From NCBI GenBank assembly GCA_003991915.1, contig RQTK01000677.1:1-64000 (forward strand): DNA of 64,000 bases, read 5' to 3'. The DNA comes from Elysia chlorotica (Eukaryota; Mollusca; Gastropoda; Plakobranchidae). Both the position numbers and the translations under genes were made by a program. Below are positions 46,488-59,539 of the stretch, one piece after another. Under the pieces are notes generated by a model. It did no database searches. It was not told where the DNA came from and saw nothing but the letters and a program-made list of their open reading frames with translations. Within the stretch, counting starts at the first letter, position 1; each line of letters opens with the position of its first letter.

Positions 46488-48370
46488 TTTATTCTAAGTG
46501 CTCGGATTCAGTATTGATCTAAACAATTGTTTATATTCAATTATGAAATGGCATCGATAATATCAGACACATCTAGTCAACATTTTTGTACATAAAATTT
46601 ACAATACATTTGCTCATTCAATGCCAAATCTTAAAAAGCATTAAAATATCATTTTCTTATGGATTATGGTTTTAACTACAGATTAAAAGTTTTAAAATAG
46701 GCTCGGCCTGCGAGAAATTAAAACCCTTTGGTCTAAGAATCCAATGTTGTAGCATTCTTTAGAACCGGTGTTGAAAATATTACATGAATTAATACATGTA
46801 TCAAGGGAGACTACAAAAGTTCTAGTGAAAATATATGGCTTGAAGTGGAACTAGAACTGTGTAGAAGTACAAGTTATGAAAACTTCACTCTGCTGGATAA
46901 TAAATAAAATTGACTTCAAAGCTAAAACATTAAGTATATATATAGTAACAATTGGACCGCTAAATAGAGATAAATGCAGTTTATATCAATACAGATCACT
47001 TTATTTGAAATCCATTTTAGCATGGGCTATAATATAAATAATAAAATCATTTTTAGTGTCATTCCTTGTTTACATTGAAAAAATATTCTAATTAACAAAA
47101 AAAGCCAAAAATTACATGATTCAATATATAGAATTTGTAACCCCAATCATAACATACAGATTTTAATATATATTAATATATATTTTGTGGTGCGCTTGTT
47201 TAGGGAAACATTGTGTACAACTATATTCTATATTAAAATTTGCTAAGACAATAAGGGTGTGACCACCAGGCCTGCCTACTTGAAAAAGGTACTCCCAGAG
47301 GAAAAAAAAAGATATTTTTCAGGAAAAATAGTTACAAAAGCAGTGTTTCTCTATAAGTTGGATCAGTGTTAATCATGATACATTTACTCAGTACATGTGT
47401 ATAGGGAGTGTCAATAGACACCATAGTTGTACAGTGTATCTGTCTCAATATTGCTATGAAAAAAACAACACAATAATACTTTAAAAGGGTTTTGTCAATC
47501 TATACCTTGGGATGACTTTGTGGCCCCCTTGGTAGAAAACTTAAAAATTAGTTTTATTGTTTTGATTACTTACATTTTTCTCCAAAATATTTGGACAAAG
47601 TAATGGTTCTCTGTAAAGTGTAATGTATAGCAAATAAAATATGTTGTTAAATAACCCAATCTCCACTGTTAAACAAGTATAGAAAAAAGAATATCGCCTA
47701 TTGATAAAATAAATAAATCGTTTATAGATTTTCTTTCGCCCATGCACAAAGCACTGGAAATTTTCTTTATTTTTCTCTAGTTTCGGTTGCGTGATGAGAG
47801 GAAAATCGTAGCTGAATTTTTTGTTGTTGAGAAAAACAGTAGTGTGGCCCAGAAGATCATATTTGAGTAGAAAAATGTGAGAAAATAAGTCAAAGTGCGC
47901 AGGCTAGCAGCTCTTGGGGGTATACTATCAGTACCCTTTCGAACATCAGACTAAAACCTTAGACCTCGGAGAATAGGCTTCAATCAAAAGTGCATGACCC
48001 TAAGTCTACAATAAAATATGTTGACCAGACAGACTCGGCTAAGATGTCATAGGTGCGGGTCATTAGCTTTCTGCCGCCGCGGAAATGGGCTAGTCATGGG
48101 TCTCTTGATAAGTGGTGAACAGAGGCAGAGAGTATTGAAAAAAAAAAATCGTCAATCGCACAGCTGAATATCTTCAGGTTGAAAAATCTGTACATCCCTG
48201 TGGAAATCAGGATTGACGACGAAAATTGACAGGCCTAGACTGCTTTTCCTTTATTGAAAAAAATTGTCTAACACAGTTTGACATGAATCAGTAATTTAAA
48301 AAGTTATTCACACTGTGAAACACTGTACAGAATAGGATCAAGTTGGCTTGTTTTATCAGGACCAGAGACA
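46488..48370 (-). other. Probable CCDC15 3' UTR
   Basis: After the CCDC15 stop there is no coding exon, and a minus-strand AATAAA (plus-strand TTTATT at 46488-46493) lies 1.9 kb downstream. The nearest TTC19 signal is about 500-1000 bp further, so the two genes are tail-to-tail. Confidence 0.4.
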
Positions 48371-51300
48371 TCACATGGTCTCCACGGAAACCAGCAGGGA
48401 TTGAAGTGCTCTTGCGTAAGCTGTAGAGGGGTGAGAAAAAAAGGTCCTGGTTAGATTTGTTATACTAGCATGCATATTAAGTTCACGCTTGCAAAATGAA
48501 AACCAAATGAAGGTTAAATTGGGCATAGCAGTAGAATACACTGAGAGACTCAACAGAGTGAGGATAACTCTCCTCCTTAGTAAAAAAAAAAAGCGAACTG
48601 TGGTAAATGGTAGGATAAAAAAGTCTGATGGATTCTTGGTAGAAAAGATTGTGCACACCTGGAAACTACTTGAGTGTCTGTTCACCTTGTTTGTTATGGT
48701 AAAAATCTAATGGACTTGGTGGTTGTGGGAAAAATCCAATTGATCAACAATGGACAAGATTAAACACACAAGAACTACCTGAGTGTCCATATCTGTTTAC
48801 ATCAACAGTAATGGTGATAATATAATTGGACCCTTGGTTGACTGACTAGGTTGTGCCCACTATTGAATTCTATTTCTGCCGTGCATCTCTTCACATTGGT
48901 GGTTATGGGCAAAACGAAACCTGGTTGACTATATTGAACAAATAAGAGAAATACTTTGCCTAGTGTTTCACTGTTTGCGGTAAAAATCTAACAAAACTTT
49001 AGTGGACTGCGTTCTACACTGGATTATACACACACAAGAGAACTTAATACCACAAGCTTGACGATGCCTCTTTGTTATTGTGTGATAAAATATATAAGTT
49101 ATAACAGAACCCTGGAGAACTCAATTGTACACACAATATAAATGAGTTTCCAGTGGCTTTATGTACTTACCTCGGTGGTTGCGGTAGAAGAAGCAGTTGT
49201 TTGCGCAGGTCTCTGGGTGCGTGTCCCAGATTGTCTCTGCGCAGGCACAGAGCGCCGGGAGCTGCTGACCCTGTCTCTTGACGCGCTCCATCAGGCGGTG
49301 CCGCAGTGCGTCCAGGTACCTGCTCAGGTAGCGTTATATGTCACTGAGTTAACAGAATGTCATAACTAATTTTCAGAGTTTTTCAATAATTTATAAAAAA
49401 TCCTTGTGTGGGTACATTTGTAGTATAATTTGTATTATAGTTTTTCTTCAGTTAATTCAAAACAAACTAACCTGCCTTAATTCAAATGTACCATGAGATA
49501 AAGACTGACCAAACAAACACAGTGATAGGTCAGTGTCTAAATGACATATCTCTTAGATATTGTACAACAGTGTGAAAACCATCAGACAATATGGAATCAA
49601 GGTCCTTCAAACAACGCTATACCTAAATGTTGCTGATACATGTGCATAACATACCCTGCTATCCCGAGGTGAGACTTAAACATGAACTTTGTAACACTTT
49701 AAGATAATGGAAAAATAATTAAGTAAACAAACAAACAGCAATGTAAGTGTATTTGCTGAAGTACCATCAAGATCCTTAACTTCTGGTTGCAGAGAATCAG
49801 GAACCAACATTCACCCTGCTGAACAAGTGACACACAATACACCCACCTCTCCAAATAAGGTAAACTAATGAACAGTACTGCAATTATAATTGTATTTGCT
49901 GAAAAAAGTGACACACACACACTAGATACCCACCTCTCCATCTCGCGAAGCCTGCGTATCTCGTCGCGCCTCCGATCGGCTTCCTGACTGAGACACAATT
50001 CCTCCAGATCCTCCCTGATGCGTGCCTCCTCCAGACTTTCCTCGATGACGACCCCTGGACTTGCAGCAGACGCGAGCTGTTGGCGGGCCAGTGTCTCCAG
50101 CTGTTGCCGCACTTCCTCCTTCTCTCGCTTCAGGCTGTGGAGGTAACGGGCAGGGTCAGAGAGTTGCAAGTTTTTGCATAGGCACAGAGCAAAATTGTTG
50201 AAATATGTGTAGGGCAGCGGCAACACTAAAAATAGGCCTGACCTCTTTTTCTCAAAAGTCATGTGATGCTTGTAAGTCGGCTCGAGCAAAAAGGTAGTCT
50301 ATGCTCTACCCCAATCAGCAGATAGCAACAACATTGAATATTGGTAGGCAAATATTTATGTACTTTCAATATAGTGAACACATAGTTCACTTATAAACTA
50401 AACTTTTCAACAGACACAGAAGCATCTTCAAAAGAAATAAATGTATATGTACTTTCAATATATATATATTAAAACATCTAGTCCCCTTATAAACTAAACT
50501 TTTCCACAGACACAGAAGCATCTCCAAAGAAATATAGCAGTTATGTCATTGTTTACAAAAAGAAAAATACTATCATCACATGACTTTGCGAACGTTGGTC
50601 TCCGGGTCGGGACAATCGCAGTCGGGAACTTTGTGTTTGTATGCAGTATTAAATGTATTCTTGTATATGCGTGAAGAGTTGTGTGTTTGAAATCGCTCAT
50701 TATATTTTATTTTTATTATCATCATTATCACCACTATTTATTATGTCACACATGTACAACTGGTGTATTCATGTATGTATGACCATGAAAAATTTCCCTA
50801 TGGATAAAGAGGTCAGGCCCATTATAAAACAACCTTCACCAGAACAGAAAAACTAGATCAGATGAAAGAAAAGAATATGCAGTTGAACATGTCAAGTTTT
50901 TGCTGATTTCCATGGAAAGAGTAGAAAGAGGAGAAACTCAATGAGTTCACACATTAATATATAACATAGGACTAAATACTTTCAAACAGACTAGGGGTAA
51001 TAGACTTCACAGTTTGATTATGAAAAATACTTTCAAAAATGTATTTCACCCTTTAGACTAGATCCAAATATCTGTATATTTGTTTTGGTACTTACCCTTT
51101 TACTGTGTAAAATAACTGTAGCTTGCATTATAACTGGTATTGTTTATCTAACTTTTATTCTTATTATTATTACTACTTGTTGAAAACACAAAATTTGAGA
51201 GAATTTTGGGATGGACCAAGCTGAAGGGTTATGGCTAAAACTCGAAATTATCTATAACTTTAGGAATGTAAATTGTTTTAATTTAATGAAGAGAATGGTC

Positions 51301-54300
51301 CACAACTCTTTAATAAACCCATAGGAAATCATTATACGCTTTCCCCCCCTCTTTTTGTCGTTTGATTGATATTTGTAATCTTTTGCATGGGCATATTTTA
51401 TAAGTCATAGAAAATTAACCCACATGCTGTTAGTTGTTTTTATAGACCATTGACTTTCTTAAAGTAGGTTTAATTTTATCTTCTAAATTTACAATATTAA
51501 CTTAGCATTCTAACGAAATAGTGCCATGTGTGCGGTAAAATTTGCGTACTAAAAAAACAACAACAACAGTAGAATAATTGTGCATGAACCGCACATTCCA
51601 TGTGACATTTTTTGTTTTATGAATTCATTGGTTTGGGGTGAATTGTGGTGAATTGAAACATTTTCGTCAAAATAAATGTGCCCATGCAAATCTACAGTAA
51701 AAAATACCATCTACCTTGGTAATTTTGTAGCTTTATTTTGTGCGATTTTAGAGATTTTGGGATTCAAATATTTTGTTCCTAGCTCCATTATAATAAGTTT
51801 ATTATCATCACTATTATTATTCTTATTATTATTATTATTATTATTATCACATCACCATTATTATTACTATTTGAGCGTCAGTTTATTTGTATCTAGTCTA
51901 TGATTTCAACTATCAAGTGTTATGCATAAGCAAAAAGCACATAATTGTATAATCATAACAAAAAAAAGGGAAAGTATGTTTTGCTGGCATCAATAATCAT
52001 TTGCCTCAAGTAAAATTTTACCAAAGCCTTTGATACACACATACAAAGAGCAAATGATGTCAGAGTGACAGACCTGGCTATTTTCTTCTTGTGCTGCTGC
52101 CTGCGTATGTTCTCCCTGACTGCTTCCCTCTCTCTATCCATGAACACTCTTCTGGAGATGGCAGTCTGTTGGCGCCTCAGTCTCTCCGACAACTCAGTCT
52201 CTGTGTTAGGCAGGATGGCTTCGAGGTGACTCGACAGGGGACGTTTTGAGGATCCTGAGGAATTGTAAGACAACACATGAGCATGGCAAGATCAATATAT
52301 AATATAAATTGTATCAGTAATTTAACTAAAAGTATTCAACAACTTTAATGTACATAGGTCTATATTTAAGAAGAATGTACACCTTAGTTATATTAATAAA
52401 TGAAAACTATGCAGGGACGTTTTGAGGATCCTGATGAGTTTGGCAAGACAGATCAATTTAATCAATAATTATTATATAGGAAATTAAACTCTTTTAAAAA
52501 ATATCACCCTTGTTGAGTTACAATCCAGAAATTCCTGTAGTTTCCACGTTAAATGAACAGAGATTTAAATATAAGAAGTTACACCTTAGTTATAATAATA
52601 AACTTTATTTGCATAGCACTCTACTTTGAACAGTCCTAGGCTCAGAGCTCTTAAAAAGGACATTTTTAGAGAACCTTAACCATAACACTCTAGTTTTAGG
52701 CAAGTAAGGTGAAAGGTATTTGAGAACTAAGTGAAAAATGTGCAGAAAATTTTAAATCCTCACTACTTCTAAGAACAGAGGAAGGAGAAGCTTAAAATTT
52801 CAAAATGCAGCTGATTGAGGGTTTCACGCCTAACTTTATGAGGAATCAGAGTATCTGGACTCTCTTTTGTAAAATAAATTTTTAGCATCATTTATTTTTA
52901 AAACAGCATACCAGGACGCTTTTTCCTAGTATGTCTTGTGTTTGGTCCAGATTTTCCTTGAGCGTCACTTTCTTTTGCATCACCAGAAGCTTCAAACTCA
53001 TCATCTGGTGGAAGTTGTAACAAAATCACAACTGTGTGTTATGTTCCTAACAAAACTGCAATAACAACACATTTTTTAAAGAGGAAGAGCTTTAGCACTT
53101 AGCCAGTAAATTAACATTGGCAGAGCCACACAGTAAATCAGTAGATTTGTCATAATTTTACATTTGAACATTTAACAATTTTTGCAGTTCAACTATGTAT
53201 TATATTCAAATTGTTGTTGTTTTCAACTAATAAATATTTTAGGTTGTTGAAAATTATCCGAATCATTCTCATGTGCTGGTCAAATCTCCTAAGCTTTTCC
53301 AATCATGACACACACAATCATGTTGTGTGCATTGAAATGCGCTCATGCTGGCACCCCTTTGTATTGATCTGCACATTTCAAAATGAAGAAAATATCAAGG
53401 CCTTCACCTTATTTTTTTTTAATTACCAAAATAGAGTGCACACAAGGAATAGGCCTAAAATTGTGCAATGAGAAAAGGTTAATCGGTTTTACACTTGCTC
53501 ACAAAGTGCCCAGTTATGCCTTTTAACTGTGAAAATGCTAAACCTGCAAAGATTTGGTTGGACATAACCTTCATATGAATCTCCATAATGAGTCGTACCT
53601 GATGCCCCCTCAACATCCTCCACTTCCTCATCTTCTTCGCCAGCTGTCTTAGTTGATCCACCATCCCCTATCTGAACTGCATCCTTCCTCTGCAGGTCTC
53701 CCACATTGATGTCAACTATACTGGTCACGGTTGGTGCCTGCATCAAGTCCAATAAAACAGGAGTGGATTTTGTTGGGTTTTTAAATATTTCTAAAGCCTT
53801 TATAAATAATTATAATGTCATTTGTTCAAAAATTGTTCTTATGATTATGTAGCTAGGATTAAATGAACTGCACTTTGGTTGCCTCCTGAAAAGAGAAGCC
53901 ACAAAAATACTGCAGCCAAGCTTGCCTTAGCAATTATCTCTCTATTACAAGGATTGTCAAGAGGCAGACAACAACAAAAAAATGTATGGAAGTCGATAAG
54001 GCTATGTCAGATCAGAATAAAATGATTTTACATTGAGATGGTGGTAGCTGCTGATATCACAAGTTCATGGCTTATAACATATGATATGTCTGTGTATTCA
54101 CTTAAAACATCTTCATACACCGCTTTCACTTTTTTATTGGGCATGATGTTTTATAAGCATAAGTCTATATATTGTAGATCTACATGCCAATCTAAATCTA
54201 GATGATTCCATTGGGGTATGGATCTAGACTCACTATGATTTACAGTGTTAATAAATAAGAAACACAGCCATTGAATATTGGTCAAGTTAATATTGAGATT

Positions 54301-57300
54301 TCAGAATTCATGATAGGAGCTATATAAAAAAAACCCTTGTACCATCGTTTATTTTTTAAGTGCCCACCATTGGGCTAGTTGTCTGAATATTTTAATTACA
54401 TCTACATGACAATGTTCATCTAAGATCTCACAGGTTCACAGGGCCACAGACACATGTTTACATAGAGTGTTTTCCTTACATTTATGTCTCGGGCCAAAGT
54501 GCCCTCTTTCTGTTCTTTTGGTATTTTCTCACTCTGTTTCCCCGACTGGACCTTTTTGGATACAAGTTGTTTGCGGGCTTGCCCAGCCGCTTTATGGCTC
54601 TGAAGAGAAAAAAATGTAATAAAAAAAGTTTTTAAAACAGGGCTTTCAAAAAATTTTCTGAGTAATTGAATTGAAGGAAATGAAAACATTTTTGCACTAC
54701 AAGGTTCAACAGTTATCTACAGGTATTTCTATTAACTTTTTAACATAGAACACAATGACATTTTGAGGGGGGTATTTTTTACAGCCGTCACTCAACCTGC
54801 ACAACATCAATGTAAGTTGTGCATGTTCTTGTATGAATGAATGCTTTTTCTTTTGTAATAATTTTATTATCATCTATGTTCTATGTCATGTTCTTTTTGC
54901 ATTAGATCTTAATCTGTAAAAGCACCATTAGCTGAGTTTATTGGATATGGTGCTCTATAAATGATCTGTATTATTATTAGTAGTAGTAGTAGTATACTGT
55001 TCCTAAATTTTTCACACTGAACGCTTTAAGGCCTTCATGTGCACACTATCTAAGGAGAAATTTTTAAAACCCATAAAGATCAAAGATTTGATATCTTTCA
55101 TTTTGAAATGGAATGTGCAAAGCACAATGCAAATATGTTCAATAACTCTTACAAAAAAAGTTTGCCTACTTCTTTGACTTTGGAAGTCATTGTTGGAAAC
55201 CTTGATTTAAATCTAAAGATATCCATAACCAATAATGTTTAGGTCTTGAATTTCGGGAGAGTCTTCAAAGTTTAGCACAGACATTCCACGTAACTGCTTG
55301 GAGTTGATGTAGACAAGTCCTGCCAGTGTTTCATTGTAAATTTGATACTCTCTGTGAAGTTCAAAAGGACTAAAATGACAGTGGGCTGAAATCAGTGTTT
55401 ATGAAACAATTTAAATTACCTCATCTGTGTGGGACTGCAAAACAGGACTTTCCTCACCCCATGTGGACATGTCTTCTGAAAATAGAAAAAAACATGACAT
55501 TTGTATGCAAGGCTAAAACAATTTTTTTCAATATGGGTTTTGCAAAAAATCATCACTCAGAGAATTGGCAAGTTTAAACAAAATGTGTTTCTGAAGAAAT
55601 TGAATTTTCTATTTGTTTGTGCACACTGGGAAATTAAGTCAAAACAATGCAATTTGGGAAAGAAAAAAGTATTAGTAGAGATGTTTCAAGACTGTTTGAG
55701 TTTCGATTACAAAATTGTGTAACTAAGTTTGCCTGCAATATTTACCAGGCTATCAGTCAATTCCTTGCTGGATCTTGATTTAGTTTGTCAATGTTGTCAC
55801 TTTTACAAAATCATTGTTCGTTTTTGTTACTAATCTTCCAAATTCCATATCAGATACACCATTAGAATCATGACATTGCCCCAGACCAACCAACTGAAGG
55901 AACTTTCAAATCATAAAGATACTTATAAACATTATTCAAACTGACACTTATGTTCTGGATAATCTAGATCTAGAGTTATCTAGAGCTTAAGAAATGAGAT
56001 GTATCAACCTTGACTCTTCATAAAGCAGACAAAAGCATTGGCTTTTCTCAATCAAAGAGTCATAACGTTAGCTCTGATAGCAGATAAATCAATGCCCAAA
56101 TCATGACAAACAAAATTTTCAAACTGTAGGTGATCATAAACTACATGACTGCTGTCAGACATTCTATCACAATCAGCTGGTGAGAGGGTAGAGAGATCCC
56201 ATTTGGTCATATTAGTTGTAAAGGGTTAATCCGACTTTCAGGGGCAGATCCCCATAATTTATAAAAACAGTTATAATAAATCACTAACATGTATGCCAAT
56301 CAGGTACTTTACCTCCATATTTGGCCATGAGTCTCTGTTTGATGGCCATGTCTAGATCCTGGCGATATGAACATGTGTCTCGTCGAGGCATCTCGCCTGT
56401 TAAGCAAGACTGTCGCACAACTCTGCGCTCACGTTCAAACTGAGGAAAAAAAGCAACCATAAAACATTTGCTTTAATTGTCAAATTTTTAGTTTTCAACC
56501 TCAACTTAATATCAAGGATCAGGGTCAAAGCAATCTGCATGCATGAGGGTTCAAATTCAAAGAACCGTCAGCAATAGTTTAGCTTATAAAAATAACCATG
56601 GCATCCCTAACGAACTGGACAAATTATCACACACTTTGTACACCCATTTATTGCAAGCCGCTCCTTCTCTTCAGATCATAATATTCATGTCCATATTTAT
56701 CTATTCCTTGCATTAATAAATCAATGTGATCATCTGTGATATGATAGATTATTTGATATAGTTTTATAATCCTTATATGAAAACTTATGTAATAAGAACA
56801 AAAGGAAAAATATTGCCAAATACTGCAGTATTATCCCAAGAGCATGACTCTCTCCTAATGTAGCAGCAAATTCTGTTCTGACAACAACATAAAATGTCGT
56901 TATTTTCATTTATTTTTAATGTTCAATATGTTATCTTTAAAATGAGACAAACATTTTAAAAAATTTACCTACGGGTCATTATTTTATTTAACAATTTAAT
57001 TGTGGATTACGTCACTACATCTCTAAAAATATTCTGTTTACAAGAAAACCACAATAAAACTATAACACTCATTGTAATAATTGTTTGTTATTATCTCACA
57101 TTTACATCTGTTGTTTCAAATACTAACTTTTGTTTTAGGCATCAGGTAAAATTGTATTGTACAAAGCAAAAAACATGCATAAACTCCAATAATTACACGA
57201 ATTTAGAACAGCCCCCTGGTGGGTGTACTGAGCCCGGTATTTTGCCGAGACCAGGCGAGGTCACCAGGGCTGCTGCTTAGGTGACGACTGGGAGCTCAGC

Positions 57301-58409
57301 TAAAATATTGCTGATGAGATATCATGTAAAGATAACCTCTTGGGATAGCATCACAATTGATTTCTTCAAAATGTTAAATACGACTATTAAGTAAAAGTAA
57401 AAAAAAAAGGAATTTTCAGAAATGATTTTTTTTTAATTCTTAAAGCCATGTTTTAGATTAGGCGGATTCTACTGTACTAAAATGTTCTTTTTGCCAAAAT
57501 TTATGAACTTCTCAAATATAGAGAGAAATAAACAAAACAAAAAGCAATTTACAGCTAGCTCTGCTTCTTGGATTATCTGCTGCCTCTTCAACTGATTTGC
57601 TTTCCACACTCGCTGCTTGACCTCCCTCTGAAAACTTCTGAGACGGTTTTCTTTCTCAGCTTCCAACTGCCTCACTCGCTCCTCTTCCATCTGGGCCGCT
57701 TTCTAGAAAAGAGTAAGATTTTATAATGAACACCTATATCATGATTCAACTGCTTTGAATGTAGTCCATACCCTAAAACTGAAACTATGGACCTAATAGG
57801 ACCTTAAATAAGGGAACATGATATTGACTCCATAATTGAGGGAGACACCTGCCAAGCTTAGATTCATTTCTTTCTATGTGTTTTGATATACAACATAAAA
57901 CGATTTATAAATGCTGATTAGAAATACCTGTACTGAGAGAACAAAAATCTCCTAGTCTATATTCTCATTACCATCCAAAACTTTTTCAAGTGTCAAAACA
58001 TGGTGGTTCAAAGTATTCTTTATCCGTAGATTGGATTTTAGTACATAACATCATTTAAATAAATTGATCTAATGTTTATATGCTCCATCAATTCATTGCA
58101 GATAAAACTCCATAACGTACGTTATGTCCATTGGTATTTAAAGACAATACGGATTTGCCACACCATAATCGTGCCCAAACTTGTGATGAGTCTTCAGGAA
58201 CAGTTCTTACTCCTATATCTACTTACGATTGCATCAGGTTGCTCCTCTAAATCAGCAGGTTCAACCCAAGCACCAACTGGTACTACCTCAACGTTTCTGT
58301 TTCCCATTATATCTGTTGAAATTATAGGCTTCATTATATCCCTAGTTCCAACATTAGACGTCTTTTTGTTTGATTGTCTGATGCCTCTCGGTTGTTGCCG
58401 GGAGGCCAT
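48371..58409 (-). CDS. CCDC15: Coiled-coil domain-containing protein 15 (CCDC15), 11 exons
   Basis: Exons in transcript order: 58409-58227, 57702-57553, 56439-56313, 55475-55420, 54599-54480, 53737-53599, 53004-52912, 52254-52074, 50134-49934, 49319-49171, 48420-48371. All introns are GT-AG with matching phases, giving 482 aa. Near the N-terminus, VEVVPVGAWVEPA matches the AIVPVGAWVEPA block of vertebrate CCDC15. A coiled coil follows (RLRSFQREVKQRVWKANQLK). After a low-complexity middle, a second coiled coil occupies about 300-435. The C-terminus carries LPALCACAETIWDTHPETC then ANNCFFYRNHR and AYARAL, the strongest family signature. Cys441, Cys443, Cys455 and Cys459 could bind metal. The vertebrate protein, as I recall, has a long repetitive centre absent here, so this is a compact form. 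CCDC15 is a centriole inner-scaffold protein that supports centriole length and integrity. Confidence 0.92.
48630..49160. repeat. Diverged tandem units in CCDC15 intron 10
   Basis: GGTAAAAATCTAA occurs twice (48698, 48980) and GTGGTTGTGGGAAAAA / GTGGTTATGGGCAAAA twice. ACACACAAGA(G)AACT and GAGTGTC also recur, in similar order. This suggests an old tandem duplication with a unit of 150-280 bp; exact units are unclear. Confidence 0.4.
50358..50535. repeat. Two ~90-96-bp tandem units in CCDC15 intron 8
   Basis: TATGTACTTTCAATATA and CTTATAAACTAAACTTTT, ACAGACACAGAAGCATCT each occur twice, about 89 to 96 bp apart. Confidence 0.75.
51805..51848. repeat. ATT microsatellite
   Basis: About a dozen imperfect ATT units in CCDC15 intron 8. 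The rest of 50.6-51.8 kb is AT-rich with no exon seen. Confidence 0.85.
52228..52605. repeat. ~180-bp tandem duplication copying the 5' edge of CCDC15 exon 8
   Basis: GGGACGTTTTGAGGATCCTG at 52238-52257 recurs at 52415-52434, and ACACCTTAGTTATA(T)TAATAAA recurs near 52380 and 52583. The duplicated piece includes the acceptor (minus strand CATCAG or CCTCAG, then GATCCTCAAAACGTCCC) and about 17 nt of exon 8. The upstream copy cannot continue as coding sequence for long. Confidence 0.75.
52588..52655 (-). repeat. SINE/LINE tail of the ATTATT / AGCGCTATATAAA type
   Basis: ATAATAAACTTTATTTGCAT, AGCACTCTACTTTGAACAGT, CCTAGGCTCAGAGCTCTT. Same family as 9343-9412. Confidence 0.5.
53289..53482. mobile_element. 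TTAA-type MITE copy in CCDC15 intron 6
   Basis: CTAAGCTTTTCCAATCATGA at the left and GCAATGAGAAAAGGTTAA at the right, with internal GCATTGAAATGCGCTCATGC, GTATTGATCTGCACATTTC and TAGAGTGCACACAAGGAATA matching the FKBP15-intron copies. The left TTAA is degraded. Confidence 0.6.
54938..54993 (+). repeat. SINE/LINE tail of the AGCGCTATATAAAT...ATTATT type
   Basis: GTTTATTGGATATGGTGCTC, TATAAATGATCTGTATTATT followed by TAG repeats. Plus-strand copy of the family at 63016-63089. Confidence 0.5.
55004..55170. mobile_element. Degraded TTAA-type MITE, reverse orientation
   Basis: The reverse complement reads AAAAATTTCTCCTTAGATAG, TGTGCACATGAAGGCCTTAA, then GTGTGAAAAATTTAGG. This matches the right half of the MITE copies at 13.7 and 17.8 kb. 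Ends are poorly defined. Confidence 0.5.
57205..57300. other. GC-rich patch in CCDC15 intron 2
   Basis: CAGCCCCCTGGTGGGTGTAC, TGAGCCCGGTATTTTGCCGA, GACCAGGCGAGGTCACCAGG. Base composition differs sharply from its surroundings. No exon with usable splice sites and frame was found, and exons 2 and 3 already join in phase. Probably a repeat fragment. Confidence 0.3.
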
Positions 58410-58561
58410 TTTGACGCTTTAACATGAAGCAGCCTGGCAGGTTTCGATTCTAATCAACCGAAAATAGTATGCCAGGTTGTCGTAATATTGGCCATAAAGT
58501 TGCACACAATGTACGCTCACTTGGTTACAGGGATAGAAAATACTGGTCGGCTTCAAGGCAG

Positions 58562-58647
58562 TTTTTCGCCGTTTAGGATCCCTCAGGAGAACCTAGGAGA
58601 CTTTAAAACCGGAGAAAGGGAGAGAGGTCTCTCCCTCTATAGAGAAC
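58562..58647 (-). promoter_or_regulatory. Shared ~90-bp upstream element, CCDC15 copy
   Basis: On the minus strand it reads GTTCTCTATAGAGGGAGAGA, then a CTCTC tract, CTCCGGTTTTAAAGTCTCCT, AGGTTCTCCTGAGGGATCCT, AAACGGCGAAAAA. It ends 152 nt upstream of the CCDC15 start codon and matches 1029-1120 upstream of SAMD15 in sequence, direction and distance. The interval to the start codon has no TATA box. Confidence 0.6.
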
Positions 58648-58842
58648 AAACAGGGACAATTGAGAGAACAGTGTGTAAAGTTTTCTCAGTTATATAGGCG
58701 GTCGCTTGTATTTTGCCTCGTGATGAGTTTTATCATTTATGAGAGTAAACTAACAGGAAACAAACGGAAAAGAAGAAACAAGTTTGAATGCGTCCAGACT
58801 TTCAACCATTTTAAAACTTTCGACTCCCACCCCACAGCACTG

Positions 58843-58845
<3 letters not shown>

Positions 58846-58879
<34 letters not shown>

Positions 58880-58926
58880 GCACCGCTCTATATATATCTT
58901 TCTCTCCCTCTCTTTCTGTCTCTCTC

Positions 58927-58968
<42 letters not shown>
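58846..58968. repeat. CT microsatellites upstream of CCDC15
   Basis: Two CT arrays of about 30 and 50 bp with a mixed stretch between them. The 58970-59340 stretch that follows is AT-rich with scattered GA and holds no gene I can support. Confidence 0.9.
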
Positions 58969-59539
58969 ACTGTCCCCGCGGAAAGTTGTAATTGAAAGGG
59001 ACAAAACTTGCAAAAAGCTACAGCCAAATGTGACAAAAAGTTACAAAAAGCCTTTAAGAATCAATTAAAACAAACAAAGCTAATGCAAACTAAACCACCT
59101 TTATAGTTTTAAATGTATTTTTGATGACTAACACATTTGTGATGTACGGATGCAATAAACACGATAACTTATGACTTCAGTATCACGACTGAACAGTTAC
59201 AAAAAGTACACAATCAAGATAATAAAAAGGAGATGGAGAGGGTATAATTATGGATGGATGGAAAAAGAGAGATGGAGAGAACGTGAGAGAGGGAGAAAGG
59301 AAGACAAATGGCGTGTGTGAAAAGATAAAGAAAGCTTTTTTCCTCCAGGGATCCAAAAAGTTGTTGTCAGTTTATGACTGAAAGATTGGTTAAATCATTT
59401 GAAATAAAATTATTATGTTTTATACCGATCAATTTTTTTTAGTGAGTGATGAGTGGTTAATGAATAATTATCAGTCTAGAAAAATATTACTATTAGTGGT
59501 TTTAATGATAATGAACAAATTAAGCAGATATTAAACTAG

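Noticed and set aside
57205-57300. GC-rich patch as a missed CCDC15 exon
   Set aside because: Exons 2 and 3 already join in phase 0, the patch contains stops in the plausible frame after its AG, and no CCDC15 similarity is seen.
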